64,000 bases of DNA from Musa acuminata AAA Group (taxonomy: Eukaryota; Streptophyta; Magnoliopsida; Zingiberales; Musaceae), in contig NC_088347.1 in NCBI RefSeq assembly GCF_036884655.1, forward strand, positions 10,922,501-10,986,500, written 5' to 3'. Position numbers and translations under genes: made by a program. A model generated the notes under the pieces. It searched no databases. It was given only the letters and a program-made list of their open reading frames with translations, and was not told the DNA's origin. Below, piece after piece: positions 31,341 to 44,747 of the stretch. Each line of letters opens with the position of its first letter. The first letter of the stretch is position 1.

Positions 31341-34300
31341 TCTATTTTTAGGCACCCAAAAGCAAATGGGCACCTAAAGATCATCCTTTCTTATAGAAAC
31401 CTATACCATCGCAAGCTAGGAGCAATAGATGATACCTTGATAGTGGATGCTCAAGGCATATGATCGGAGATCAATCTCAATTCTCTAAGCTCACTAGCAT
31501 AGACGAAGGCTATGTCACCTTCGGAGATAACAACAAGGGTAAAATCAATGGCAAAGGAACCATAGGTAACAAATCCAACTTCTTTATTGAAGATGTTTTG
31601 TTAGTTGATGGTTTAAAACATAACATCTTGAGCATTAGTCAATTATGTGATAAAGGATATATTGTCAGATTCGAATCTAATGCTTGCATCATTGAAAAAC
31701 TACACAAAAACACGTCTATGATTGCATTAAAACAAAATAACGTATACACTATTGACATCAATGATTTGTGTAATGAAATGTGTTTTTCGGTTTTGAATGA
31801 GGATGCTTGGCTATGGTATAGAAGATTAGGTCATACTAGCATGAAACTAATCACTCAAATATCATCTAAAAAACTTGTAATAGGAATTCCTCATATCAAG
31901 TTCATCAAAGATAATGTATGTGATGCTTGCCAATTAGGTAAACAAATTAAGGGTAGTTTTAAATCTAAGAATCAAATAAGCACCTCTAGGCCCTTACAAT
32001 TGATCTATATGGACTTGTTCGGACCAATCTCTACATCAAACCTAGGAGGTAACAAATACGCCTTCGTCATTATGGATGACTATAGCAAATACACATGGAT
32101 TTACTTCTTAAAATAGAAAAATAAATGCTTTAGATATTTTACCAAGTTTTGTAAACTTGTTCAAAATGAGAAGGGTTCTATGATTTCGTCAATTAGAAGT
32201 GATCACGGTGGTGAATTTCAAAACCATGATTTCCAAGAATTTTGTGAACTTAATGTATACAACCATAATTTCTCTACTCCTAAATATGCTCAACAAAATA
32301 GAGTAGTAGAAAGAAAAAATCAAAATTTACAAGAAATGGCAAGAACCATGTTGAATGAACATAGCCTACGTAAATATTTTTGGGCCGAAGCCGTAAACAC
32401 TGCATACTATATTTTGAATAGAGTTCTAGTAAGACCCTTACTCACCAAAACTCCCTATGAGTTATGGAATAACAAAAAACCCAATGTTTCATATTTTAAA
32501 GTCTTTGGATATAAGTGTTTTATCTTGATTGAAAAAGATAACTTAGGAAAATTTGTTGCTAAATCCGATGAAGGAATATTTCTTGGTTATTCTTCGGCTT
32601 CTAAAGCGTTTCGTATCTTCAATAAAAGAACTTTAATTATTGAAGAATCCATTCATGTTGTTTTCAATGAGATTTTCGAAATCAGGAAAAACGATTTTGA
32701 TGATGATGTTAATTTTGATTCATTGAATTTAAATGAAACCCCGTCTCCAACTAGCAACTTGGATGCATCCACTTCTGAAACATCCTTACCCAAGGATTGG
32801 AAGTATGTAGATGCCCATCCTAAGGAGCTAATCTTAGGAGACACATCAAAGGGGGTTCAAACACGTTCTTCTATTAAAAATTTTTGTTCCAACGTCGTTT
32901 TTCCGTCCCAAATTGAACCCAAATGTGTTGATGAAGCCATGAAAGATGATTCATGGATTATAGCAATGCAAGATGAATTAAATCAATTTGAGAGAAATGA
33001 GGTGTGGAAGCTTGTTCCTAGGCCAAATGACCATTTAGTTCTTGGTACTAAATGGATTTTTAGAAACAAGGCAAGATTAGTGGCCAAAGGTTTCAACCAA
33101 GAAGAAGGTATCGATTACGAAGAAACCTTCGCTCCTGTGGCTCGATTAGAAGCCATAAGGATGCTCCTTGCCTACGCTAGTAGTAATAATTTTAAGTTGT
33201 TTCAAATGGATGTTAAAAGTGCTTTTCTTAAAGGCTTTATTTTCAAAGAAGTCTATGTTGAATAACCTCCTGGATTTGAAAATAATAGCCTCCTTAATCA
33301 TGTGTTTAGATTAACTAAAGCTCTCTATTATTTAAAACAAGCTCCGAGGGCTTGATATGAGAGACGTAGTTCTTTTCTTATTGAAAATAATTTCACAAAA
33401 GGCAAGGTTGATACTACATTGTTCATCAAGAATTTTGAAAATAATTTTCTCATTATTCAGATTTATGTTGATGATATTATTTTTGGTTCTACGAATGAAT
33501 CTCTATGTGAATCTTTTGCTAAAACAATAAGTCTTGAATTCGAAATGAGTTTAATGGGAGAATTAAAATTCTTCTTAGGCTTACAAATCAAACAACTAAG
33601 CAATGACATCTTTATTAATCAAACTAAATATGCTAAGAATTTGCTAAAAAAGTTTAATATAAATAGCTCAAAAGCTATTAACACTCCTATGAGCACCTCC
33701 ACTAAGTTAGAAATTGATGAAAGTGGAGAAAGCTTCGATCAAAAAACTTATAGGGGCATGATAGGAAGTTTACTTTACCTCACTGCAACTAGACCAGATA
33801 TCATGTTCAGTGTAGGACTTTGTAGTAGATTTCAATCAAACCCTAAGATATCTCATCTCAAAGCAGTTAAAAGAATACTTAGATATCTTATTGGTACCAC
33901 CAATCTAGGATTATGGTACCCAAAATCAGAGAATCTTGAGTTAATTGCTTATGCTGATGCGGACTTTGCTGGCTGTAGACTAGATAGAAAAAGCACATAA
34001 GGAACATGTCAATTTTTAGGACATGCCCTAGTTTCCTGGTCATCTAAGAAACAAAACTCGGTTGCACTATCAACAACCGAAGCTGAATATATTGCAGCAT
34101 GTGCATGCTGTGCACAAGTTGTATGGATGAAAAACACCTTAGAAGATTATAAAGTTCATCTTAAAAATATTCCCCTTAAATGTGATAACACAAGTGCAAT
34201 ATGTTTAACAAAAAATCCTATACAACACTCAAGAATAACACATTTATATTAGACATCACTTTATACGAGATCATGTTACAAATCATGATGTAATCATAGA

Positions 34301-34412
34301 GTTCATTGACACTAAATATCAACTAGCTAATATTTTTACAAAACCTCTAAGTGAAGAACAATTTGATTTCATAAGAAGAGAATTAGGAATGTTGATGTGT
34401 CCGAATACATAA
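31341..34412 (+). pseudogene. Copia G pol: protease, integrase, RT, RNase H
   Basis: In order: protease YLDSGCSRHMIGD near 31435; the gag-pre-integrase region (LWYRRLGHTSMK, CDACQLGKQIKG); integrase with YMDLFGPIS and [14 protein letters not shown]; Sirevirus RT with [21 protein letters not shown] and [12 protein letters not shown]; RNase H to CPNT at 34412. Stops include 32114-32116, 33263-33265 and 33998-34000. The integrase Glu region reads [10 protein letters not shown], where NGVVERKN is usual. Catalytic motifs are otherwise recognisable. Confidence 0.9.
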
Positions 34413-35502
34413 ACTTGTTGAAATTATTTTTCGGACTTTATTGATTGATTGATCAATTTCACTTAATTGCTATGATGATTTTACACAATTATATGTTAGA
34501 AATTATTTGTATGAATATAAAAATTTCCATGATGATAAGCATATTTTGTCTTCATGATCATATTTGAAAATCAATAGCACAGTCTCGTCCAAATGCATGA
34601 AAGTCTTGATTTCGTTTTCGGATTCTCTTAAAAATCGGAGTTTCTCGATACATTATCCTCTTCCGGACTTAATAAAGCATATGTCATAACGAGTTTAATT
34701 CTCATCATTTTTTACATATGAAATACATCTCATACACCTATGTGAAGAATATTCTTTAAAGAAATGGATTTAATAAAATGATTCCTGATTATATGAATGA
34801 TAGTGTTTTTACTAACAAGGATTTGTTTCTAATACATATCTTGATCCTTGTTAAAATGAAGCAAGATTTAATCTCTCATCAATTTTAACTTCATTTAAAT
34901 TAAACTCACAAATAGATGGTGGAGATGTGGGGTAAAAATAGAATTGATATCTCCATGTCATGGTTGCTTAATTGACTCATTATTGAAAATGACATGAACC
35001 TAGTAAAGGCATCACACTTATGCTCAAAATTCGCTTATATTGTTTTCTTGGTATCACAATTACCATGCTTTTTGTTGATGACAAATGGGGAGAAATATAT
35101 GAGTATTAATGCCATGCTCGCATCACCAAGAGATATATGAATTGCTATGCTATGATTGCTATAATTTGCATTATGCCTTGTTTGTATCATGTAATGATAT
35201 CAAAATCTTTCTTCATAGTTTTACATGTTGATATCTTACAATATGATGAATTGCTACTATTATTATCATTCAAACTTGTTATGTAAAATTTGAAAATGAA
35301 TGTCAAGCCTTGAAATCATCTTCAGAGAGGTACATCATGATGGGAGTATTGATAAGTTTAAATGATTTTAACTTATCAATATGTCTCTTGAATTCAAAGG
35401 TTTTGAATTAAAAAATGACTTATCTCAAGTATGGCAAATAGACAGGGGGAGTTAAGGTTAACTTCATTATCAATTGACTATCATCATAAAAAAGGGGGAG
35501 AT
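34413..35502 (+). other. 3' noncoding region of G
   Basis: No gene. Polypurine-like tracts at 35081-35095, 35441-35450 and 35488-35501, the last directly before LTR 2. Confidence 0.75.
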
Positions 35503-37265
35503 TGTATAATCTCGGATTTTGATGATGAAATTATCATTTGTTATCTAATCTATATGTTGAGATAACTGTGCAGGATTAACTGCGATGAAAGTAAGATATG
35601 CAGCAGGAGTTGCACCGGAGTCAACACAATGATCACGTTGGGAGTTCGAGAGTTCGACGGAAGTTCGGACAGTCGTCGGAGGTTCTGCGGGAACAAATCC
35701 GAGAAGTCCATGAGCTTGCCAAAGAAGCTCATCGAAACTCACCAAGTGGATCGTCGCAAGTCCAGGAGTCTGCTGGAAGTCCGTAGGAGCATCACCGAGG
35801 GTTCATCGGATGATCGACGGAAGTTCGTCGCAAGCTCGCCGGAAGAAGCGATTGACGCACCGGAGCAAGTTGCAGTAAATGTCTTAGGAAATATCGTAGT
35901 TAATACAATGATTAAGTTAGAAATGGGAGGTGATCCCATTAACTTAATCTTGGGGCAATTGGGCCCCTGAAAAACCCAAATTGGGCCGAATGGATCATCC
36001 CATTCGGACCCTGATTTCTGCCAAGCGGTTGAACCGCCCAAGCCAGGCGGTGGCACCGCCTGGGCTTAGTCTTCGAGCGAGACTGGGCAGTGCAACCGTC
36101 CCTGACAGGAGGTTGCACCACTTGGGCTCAGTCTCCGAGCGAGATTGGGCGATGCAACCGCCCCTGACAGGACGTGGCACCGCTTGTGCTCAGTCTCCGA
36201 GCTCTGACTGAGCGGTGCAACCGCCTCATTCAGGCGGTGGAATCGCCTTAGCTCAGTCTTTGAGCTCTGGCAGGAGGTGCAACCGCCCTTGACAGAAGGT
36301 GGCACCGCCTAGAGGCTCAGTCTTCGAGCTCTGCCAAGCGGTGCAACCACCTCAGTCAGGCGGTGCAACCGCCAGATCCCGGAATTCCAGGAATTGTTAG
36401 TTTTGAGCTCCAAATTCAAACTGGGTTGGGGCCTATAAATACCCCACCCTTTGAGCACTGAAAGGGCACCCAAAAACCACTGAAATTCTAATTTTACTTT
36501 GTGATTTATAGAGCTCAAAAGTGTTGTATGAGTTGAAAGTTCTTCTTCCACTTTTCTTCCAAGTCCTAATCTGTTAAGAGAGGAAAGGATATTCTGTAAG
36601 GGTTGTCTCCTAAGTCCGTCAAAAGGAGTGAAACTGTAAAAGGGTGGTTTGCCTTCGCCTATTGAAGGAAGGCCTCTAGTTGACTTCGGTGACCTCGTCG
36701 GTGGAGGAAGCCAAAAGTGGAGTAGGTCAAGATTGACCGAACCACTCTAAATCTCAGTTTGCATTTACTTTGAGCTTCTTATCTTTACTACAAACCTCGG
36801 CAAAAGCTTACTGCTTTATGCGCATATACGATTGGGTTTCAAGCTTTGCACTTTCCGAATCAGCGTTTAGACGTAAATCAGTTTTATCATATGATCATCA
36901 TATTTCACTTTGCGTTTATGTTTTGATTTCTATCATAATTGCAAACTACCTTTATATCCTTGCTTTAACTGCATCTCGCTTAATCAAGTGATTTATGAAT
37001 CAGCATTTAGATGTAAATCAGTTTTTCCGTACGAATATCATATTTCAATTTGCGCCTACTATCTGATTTGAACCATTACTGCAAACTGCATTTATATCTT
37101 TGCTGCATCTCGCTTAATCAAAAGTTAAAGTGATTTACGAATTGGCTTTCTTACTGAAATCACTTTTATCGAACGAACGCAGTTCATTTTAATCGTAGAA
37201 TGTTTTCCGCTACACTAATTCACCCCCCCCCCCCCCCCCGCCTCTTAGTGCTCTTGATTCTAACA
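35503..37265 (+). repeat. LTR 2 of the G/H array (shared)
   Basis: 1763 bases; starts TGTATAATCTCGG and ends GATTCTAACA. TATAAATA is at 36434-36441. It has the longest plus-strand C tract, about 18 C from 37223. Confidence 0.92.
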
Positions 37266-37315
37266 ATTGGTATTAGCGTGGGGTTAACTCTCAAACGGAT
37301 TAAAACCCAAGAGAG

Positions 37316-38854
37316 ATGGCATACACCGGAAACCAAGAGGGCCATTCTATTAAATGTCCTCCCATGTTCAATGGGACGGACTACACCTATTGGAAGACCT
37401 GAATGAGGATCTTTCTTATTTCTATGGATTTTGAACTTTGGAATCTTGTTGAAAATGGATTTTTGAAGTCTTCTCTTCCAATGATCGATTGGAATGAATT
37501 GGAGAAGATGGCTTTCGCTCTTAATGCAAAGGCTATGAATGCCTTATTTTGTGCACTTGATAAAAACGAGTTCAACCGTGTTTCGGTTTGTGAAACCGCA
37601 TTTGATATTTGGCACACACTCGAAGTGACTCACAAAGGTACAAGTAGAGTGAAAGAGTCAAAAATCAATCTTTTGATACATTCTTTCGATATTTTCCGGA
37701 TGAAACCGAGTGAGACTATTAGCGACATGTTTACCCGTTTCACGGATGTCGTCAACGGTCTAAAAGGACTCGGAAAAAGTTTTTCGGATTTTGAGCTCGT
37801 AAATAAGATTCTAAGATCCCTTCCTAAATGTTGGGATAGTAAAGTCACTGCTATTCAAGAGGCGAAAGATCTAAACAACTTCTCTCTTGAAGAACTAATT
37901 GGGTCATTAATGACCTACGAGATGACTTGCAAAGCTCATGAAGAGCAAGAAGACATCCTTCCAAAGAACAGGAAGGATATGACACTCAAAACTTTAGAAG
38001 ACCACTTGAGAGAAATCTCAAGTGATGAGGACTATGACGATGACTTGGCACTTCTAACAAGAAAATTTTAAAAATTTATTAAAAGAAACAAGTTTAAGAA
38101 TGACACAAAAAATAAACTTGAACCTAAGAAGGACCAAGTTATTTGGTACGAGTGCAAAAATCTGGGACATTACAAAAGTGATTGTCCCCAAGTCAAAAAG
38201 AGAACATCAAAGAAAAAGGTGCTCAAAGCAAAGTGGGATGACTCGAGCATGTCCGAAGAAGAGGAGTCCAACACCGAGCAAGTTGCTCATTACGCCTTAA
38301 TGGCCATCGGAGAGGAGGCAACGAATTTAATAGATGCAGATTTATCATTTGATGAATTATTAAATGCCTTTCATGATTTATTTGATGAATGCAAGATTAT
38401 TATTAGAAAATATAAATTACTAAAAAAGAAGCATGATAGTCTTACTTGTAATTTCGATAAGTTAAAAACTGAATATCATGATAGTTTAGGTTCATGCATA
38501 AAATGTCATGATTTAGAAACTCTCCAAATGGAAAACTTGCTACTTAAAGACACCTTGAAGAAATTCGAGGTTGGTAGCAAGTCTTTGAACATGATCCTTG
38601 CAAACAAGGGTCACGTTCCCAAAAGAAGTGGAATCGAATTTGTGAGATGTCCTCACCAAAATCCAACCACCTTCATAAAAGGCCACATCTTACATGTTCG
38701 ACACCAAAGCAAATGCAACTTTTGTTGCAAACTTGGACACAAAATGCATTATTGTCCATTCAAGAAAATTAGTCTGAACAAATTAATTTGGGTTCCTAAA
38801 GGAACCATGATAAATTCTATGCAACATGATAAACAATGTAGATCTATTTTTTAG
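37316..38854 (+). pseudogene. Copia H gag
   Basis: Gag from ATG 37316. The TGA after YWKT (CGA in G) breaks it, and a long frame resumes at 37403 (MRIFLISMDFELWNLVENGF). TAA at about 38069 follows LLTRKF. The knuckle WYECKNLGHYKSDC again lacks the first Cys. The acidic region continues open from 38219 to the stop at 38852-38854, with CNFCCKLGHKMHYC near 38720. Slightly better preserved than G downstream of the knuckle. Confidence 0.9.
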
Positions 38855-41800
38855 GCACCCAAAAGCATATGGGTACCTAAAGATCATCCTTTCTTATAAA
38901 AACCTATACCATCGCAAGCTAAGAGCAAGAGATGGTACCTTGATATTGGATGCTTAAGGCATATGACCGGAGATCCATCTTAATTCTCTAAGCTCACTAG
39001 CATAGACGAAGGCTATGTCACCTTCGGAGACAACAACAAGGGTAAAATCAATGACAAAGGAACCATAGGTAACAAATCCAACTTCTTTATTGAAGATGTT
39101 TTGTTAGTTGATGGTTTAAAACATAACCTCTTGAGCATTAGTCAATTATGTGATAAAGGATATATTGTCAGATTCGAATCTAATGCTTGCATCATTGAAA
39201 AACTACATAAAAACACGTCTATGATTGCATTAAAACAAAATAACGTTTACACTATTGACATTAATGATTTGATATCATCTAAAGAACTTGTAAGAGGAAT
39301 TCCTCATATCAAGTTCATCAAAGATAATGTGTGTGATGCTTGCCAATTATGTAAACAAATTAAGGGTAGTTTCGAATCTAAAAATCAAATAAGCACCTCT
39401 AGGCCCTTACAATTGATCCATATGGACTTGTTCGGACCAATCTCTACATCAAGCCAAGGAGGTAGCAAAGACGCCTTCGTCATTGTGGATGACTATAGCA
39501 GATACACATGGACTTACTTCTTAAAACAAAAAAATGAATGCTTTAGATATTTTACCAAGTTTTGTAAACTTGTTCAAAATGAGAAGGGTTCTATGATTTC
39601 GTCAATTATAAGTGATCACGGTGGTGAATTTCAAAACCATGATTTCCAAGAATTTTGTGAACTCAATGGATACAACTATAATTTCCCTACTCCTAGAAAT
39701 CCTCAACAAAATGGAGTAGTAGAAAAAAAAATCAAAATTTACAAGAAATGGCAAGAACCATGTTGAATGAACATAGCCTACCCAAATATTTTTGGGCCGA
39801 AGCCGTAAACACTACATGCTATATTTTGAATAGAGTTCTAGTAAGACCCTTACTCACCAAAACTCCCTATGAGTTATAGAACAACAAAAAACCCAATGTT
39901 TCATATTTTAAAGTCTTTGGGTGTAAGTGTTTTTATCTTGAATGAAAAAGATAACTTAGGAAAATTTGATGCTAAATCTGATTAAGGAATCTTTCTTGGT
40001 TATTCTTCGGCTTCTAAAGCTTTTCGTATCTTGAATAAAAGAACTTTAATTATTAAAGAATCCATTCATGTTGTTTTCAATGAGATTTCCGAAATCAGGA
40101 AAAACGATTTTGATGATGATGTTAATTTTGATTCATTGAATTTAAATGAAACCCCGTCTCCAACTAATAACTTGGATGCATCCATTTCTGAAACATCTTT
40201 ACCCAAGGATTGGAAGTATGTAGATGCTTATCCTAAGGAGCTAATCTTGGGAGACACATCAAAGGGGGTTCAAACACGTTCTTCTCTTAAATTTTTTTGT
40301 TCCAACGCCACTTTTCTCTCCTAAATTGAACCCAAATGTGTTGAGAAGCCATGAAAGATGATTAATGGATTATCGAAATGCAAGATGAATTAAATCAATT
40401 TGAGAGAAATGAGGTGTGGAAGCTTGTTCCTAGGCCAAATGACCATTTAGTTATTGGTACTAATTGGGTTTTTAGAAACAAGCAAGATGAATATGGTATC
40501 GTGGTTAGAAACAAGGCTAGATTAGTGGCCAAAGGTTCATCCAAGAAGAAGGTATCGATTACGAAGAAACCTTCGCTCCTGTGGCTCGATTAGAAGCCAT
40601 AAGGATGCTCCTTGCCTACGCTAGTAGTAATAATTTTAAGTTGTTTCAAATGGATGTTAAAAGCGCTTTTCTTAATGGCTTTATTTTCGAAGAAGTCTAT
40701 GTTGAACAACCTCCTAGATTAAAAAATAATAGCCTCCTTAATCATGTGTTTAGTTTAACTAAAGCTCTTTATGATTTAAAACAAGCTCCGAGGGCTTGGT
40801 ATGAGAGACTTAGTTCTTTTCTTATTGAAAATAATTTCAAAAAAGGCAAGGTTGATACTACATTGTTCATCAAGAATTTTGAAAATAATTTTCTCATTGT
40901 TCAGATTTATGTTGATGATATTATTTTTGGTTCTACGAATGAATCTCTTTGTGAATCTTTTGCTAAAACTATGAGTCTTGAATTCGAAATGAGTTTAATG
41001 GGAGAATTAAAATTCTTCTTAGGATTACAAATCAAACAACTAAGCAATGACATCTTTATTAGTCAAACTAAATATGCTATGAATTTACTAAAAAAGTTTT
41101 ATATGAATAGCTCAAAAGCTATTAAAACTTCTATGAGCACCTCCACTAAGTTAGAAATTGATGAAAGTGGAGAAAGCTTCGATCAAAAAACTTATAGGGG
41201 CATGATAGGAAGTTTACTTTACCTCACGACAACTAGACCAGATATCATGTTCAATGTAGGACTTTGTACTAGATTTCAATCAAACACTAAGATATCTCAT
41301 CTCAAAGCTGTTAAAAGAATACTTAGATATCTAATTGGTACCACAAATCTAGGATTATGGTACCCAAAATCAGAAAATCTTGAGTTAATTGCTTATGCTG
41401 ATGCGGACTTTGCTTGCTGTAGACTAGATAGAAAAAGCACATCAGTAACATGTCAATTTTTAGGACATGCCCTAGTTTCCTGGTCATCTAAGAAACAAAA
41501 CTCGGTTGTACTATCAACAACCGAAGCTTAATATATTGCAGCAAGTGCATGCTGTGCACAAGTTGTATGGATGAAAAATACCTTAGAAGATTATAAAGTT
41601 CATCTTAAAAATATTCCCATTAAATGTGATAACACAAGTACAATATGTTTAATAAAGAATCCTATACAATACTCAAGAACAAAACATATTGATATTAAAC
41701 ATCACTTTATACGAGATCATGTTACTAATCATGATGTAATCATAGAGTTCATTGACACTAAACATCAACTAGCTGATATTTTTACAAAACCTCTAAGTGA

Positions 41801-41858
41801 AGAACAATTTGATTTCATAAGAAGAGAATTAGGAATGTTGATGTGTCCGAATACATAA
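38855..41858 (+). pseudogene. Copia H pol: protease, integrase, RT, RNase H
   Basis: Protease reads WYLDIGC with a stop before RHMTGD. Compared with G, about 99 bases are deleted near 39271, removing the WYRRLGH segment of the integrase zinc region. Integrase core has HMDLFGPIS and [12 protein letters not shown]; a frameshift follows near 39730. RT runs in two frames, 40378-40593 and 40581-41531, with [12 protein letters not shown] and [15 protein letters not shown] at 41529-41531 precedes RNase H, which ends CPNT at 41858. Confidence 0.9.
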
Positions 41859-42952
41859 ACTTGTTGAAATTATTTTTTGGACTTTATTGATTGATTGATC
41901 AATTTCACTTAATTGCTATGATGATTTTACACAATTACATGTTAGAAATTATGTGTATGAATATAAGAATTTCCATGATGATAAGCATATTTTGTCTTCA
42001 TGATCATATTTGAAAATCAATAGCACAGTGTCGTCCGAATGCATAAAAGTCTTAATTTCATTTTCGGATTCTCTTAAAAATTGGAGTTTCTCGATACATT
42101 ATCCTCTTCCGGACTTAATAAAGCATATGTCATAACGAGTTTAATTCTCATCATTGTTGACATATGAAATACATCTCTCATACACCTATGTGAAGAATAT
42201 TCTTTAAAAATTAGATTTAATAAAATGATTCCTGATTATATGAATGATAGTGTTTTTACTCACAAGGATTTGTTTCAAATACATATCTTGATCCTTGTGA
42301 AAATGAAGCAAGATTTAATCTCTCATCAATTTTAACTTCATTTAAAGTAAACTCACAAATAGATGGTGGAGATGCGGGGTAAAAACAGAATTGATATCTC
42401 TATGTCATGGTTGCATAATTGACTCACTATTGAAAATGACATGAACCTAGTAAAAGCATCACACTTATGCTTAAAATTCGCTTATATTGTTCTCCTGGTA
42501 TCACAATTACCATGCTTTTTGTTGATGACAAAGGGGGAGAAATATATGAGTATTAATGCCATGCTTGCATCACCAAGAGATATATGAATTGCTATGCTAT
42601 AATTTGCATTATGCCTTGTTTGTATCATGTAATGATATCAAAATATTACTTCACAGTTTTACATGTTGATATCTTACAATATGATGAATTGCTACTATTA
42701 CCATCATTCAAACTTGTTATGTAAAATTTGAAAATGAATGTCAAGTATTGACATCTTCTTCAGAGAGGTACATCATGATGGGAATCATAATGGGAGTATT
42801 GATAAGTTTAAATGATTTTAACTTATCAATATGTTTCTTGAATTTAAAGGTTTTGAATTCAAGAATGACTTATCTCAAGTATGGCAAATAGATAGGGGGA
42901 GTTAAGGGTAACTCCATTATCAATTGATTGTCATCATAAAAAAGGGAAAGAT
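41859..42952 (+). other. 3' noncoding region of H
   Basis: No gene. Polypurine-like tracts at 42528-42540, 42891-42900 and 42939-42951; the last is weakened to AAAAAAGGGAAAGA. Confidence 0.75.
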
Positions 42953-44742
42953 TATTGAATCTCGGATTTTGATAAAGAAGTCAATTGTCATTTGTTATCT
43001 AATCTATGTGTTGAGATAAGTGTGCAGGATTAACTGCGATGAAAGTAAGATATGCAGCAGGAGTTGCACCAGAGTTAAGACAATGATCACGTTGGGAGTT
43101 CGAGAGTTCGACGAAAATTCGGACAGTTGTCGGAGGTTCTGCGAGAACAAATCTGAGACGTCCATGAGCTTGCCAAAGAAGCTCGTCGAAACTCGCCAAG
43201 TGGATCGTCGCAAGTCCAGGAGTTTGCCGGAAGTCCGCAGGAGCATCACCGAGGTTTCATCGGATGATCGACGGAAGTTCGCCGGAAGCTCGCCGGAAGA
43301 AGCGATTGACGCACCGGAGCAAGTTGTAGTAAATATCTTAGGAAATATCATAGTTAGCATAATGATTAAGTTGGAAATGGGAGGTGATCCCATTAACTTA
43401 ATCTTGGGGCAATTGGACCCCTGAAAAACCCAAATTGGGCCGAATGGATCAACCCATTCGGACCCTGATTTTTGCCAGGCGGTTGAACCTCCCAAGCCAG
43501 GCGGTGGCACCGCTTGGGCTCAGTCTCCGAGCGAGACTGGGCAGTGCAATCGCCCCTGACAGGAGGTGGCACCGCTTGGGCTCAGTCTCCAAGTGAGATT
43601 GGGCGGTGCAACCGCCCCTGACAGGAGGTGGCACCGCCTGGGCTCAGTCTCCGAGCTTTGACTGAGCGATGCAATCGCGTCAGTCAGGCGGTGGCATCAC
43701 CTTAGCTCGGTCTTCGAGCTCTGGTAGGAGGTGCAACCACCCCTGACAGGAGGTGGCACTGCCTAGAGGCTCAATCTTCGAGCTCTACCAAGTGGTGCAA
43801 CCGCCTCAGTCAGGCGGTGGAACCGCCAGATCCCAGAATTCCGGGAATTGACAATTTTGAGCTCCAAATTCAAACTGGTTTGGGGCCTATAAATACCCCA
43901 CCCTTTCAGCACTGAAAGGGCACCCAAAAACCACCAAAATTCAGATTTTACTTTGTGATTTTTAGAGCTCAAAAGTGTTGTATGAGTTGAAAGTTCTTCT
44001 TCCTTTTTTCTTCCAAGTCCTAATCTGTTAAGAGAGGAAAGGAAATTCTGTAAAGGTTATCTCCTAAGCTCGTCAAAAGGAGTAATACTGTAAAAAGGTG
44101 GTAGGCCTTTGCCTATTGAAGGAAGGCCTCTAGTTGACGTCGGTGACCTCGTCGGTGGAGGAAGCCAAAAGTGGAGTAGGTCAAGATTGATCGAACCACT
44201 CTAAATCTCTGTTTGCATTTACTTTGAGCATCTTATCTTTACTATAAACCTCCTCAAAAGCTTACTGCTTTCTGCGCATATACGATTGGGTTTCAAGCTT
44301 TGCACTTTCCGAATCAGCGTTTAGACGTAAATCTGTTTTATCGTACGATAATCATATTTCAGTTTGCGTTTACGTTTTGATTTCTATCATAACTGCAAAC
44401 TACCTTTATATCCTTGCTTTAACTGTATCTCACTTAATCAAGTGATTTACGAATCAGCATTTAGACGTAAATCAATTTTTCCATACGAATATCATATTTC
44501 AGTTTGCGCCTACTATCTGATTTGAACCATTACTACAAACTGCATTTATATCTTTGCTGCATCTCACTTAATCAAAAGTTGAAGTGATTTACGAAAACTT
44601 ACAAAAAAAAATAAAGTGATTTACGAATTGGCTTTCTTACTGAAATCACTTTTATCGAACGAACGCAGTTCATTTTAATCGTAGAAGGTTTTCCACTGCA
44701 CTAATTCACCCCGCCCCCCTTTTAGTGCTCTTGATCCTAACA
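42953..44742 (+). repeat. LTR 3 of the G/H array
   Basis: 1790 bases; starts TATTGAATCTCGG (TG changed to TA) and ends GATCCTAACA before TTAAT. TATAAATA is at 43888-43895. The C tract is interrupted (CCCCGCCCCCC). Confidence 0.92.
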
Positions 44743-44747
44743 TTAAT

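Larger units (their letters stand above)
28030..44742 (+). mobile_element. Tandem Sirevirus-like array G/H: LTR-G-LTR-H-LTR
   Basis: Three LTRs (28030-29764, 35503-37265, 42953-44742) alternate with two gag-pol regions (G 29765-35502; H 37266-42952). A single TTAAT duplication flanks the whole. Such arrays are expected from recombination between LTRs of related elements. G and H differ throughout, including private indels, so they are not a fresh duplicate of one copy. Confidence 0.92.
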
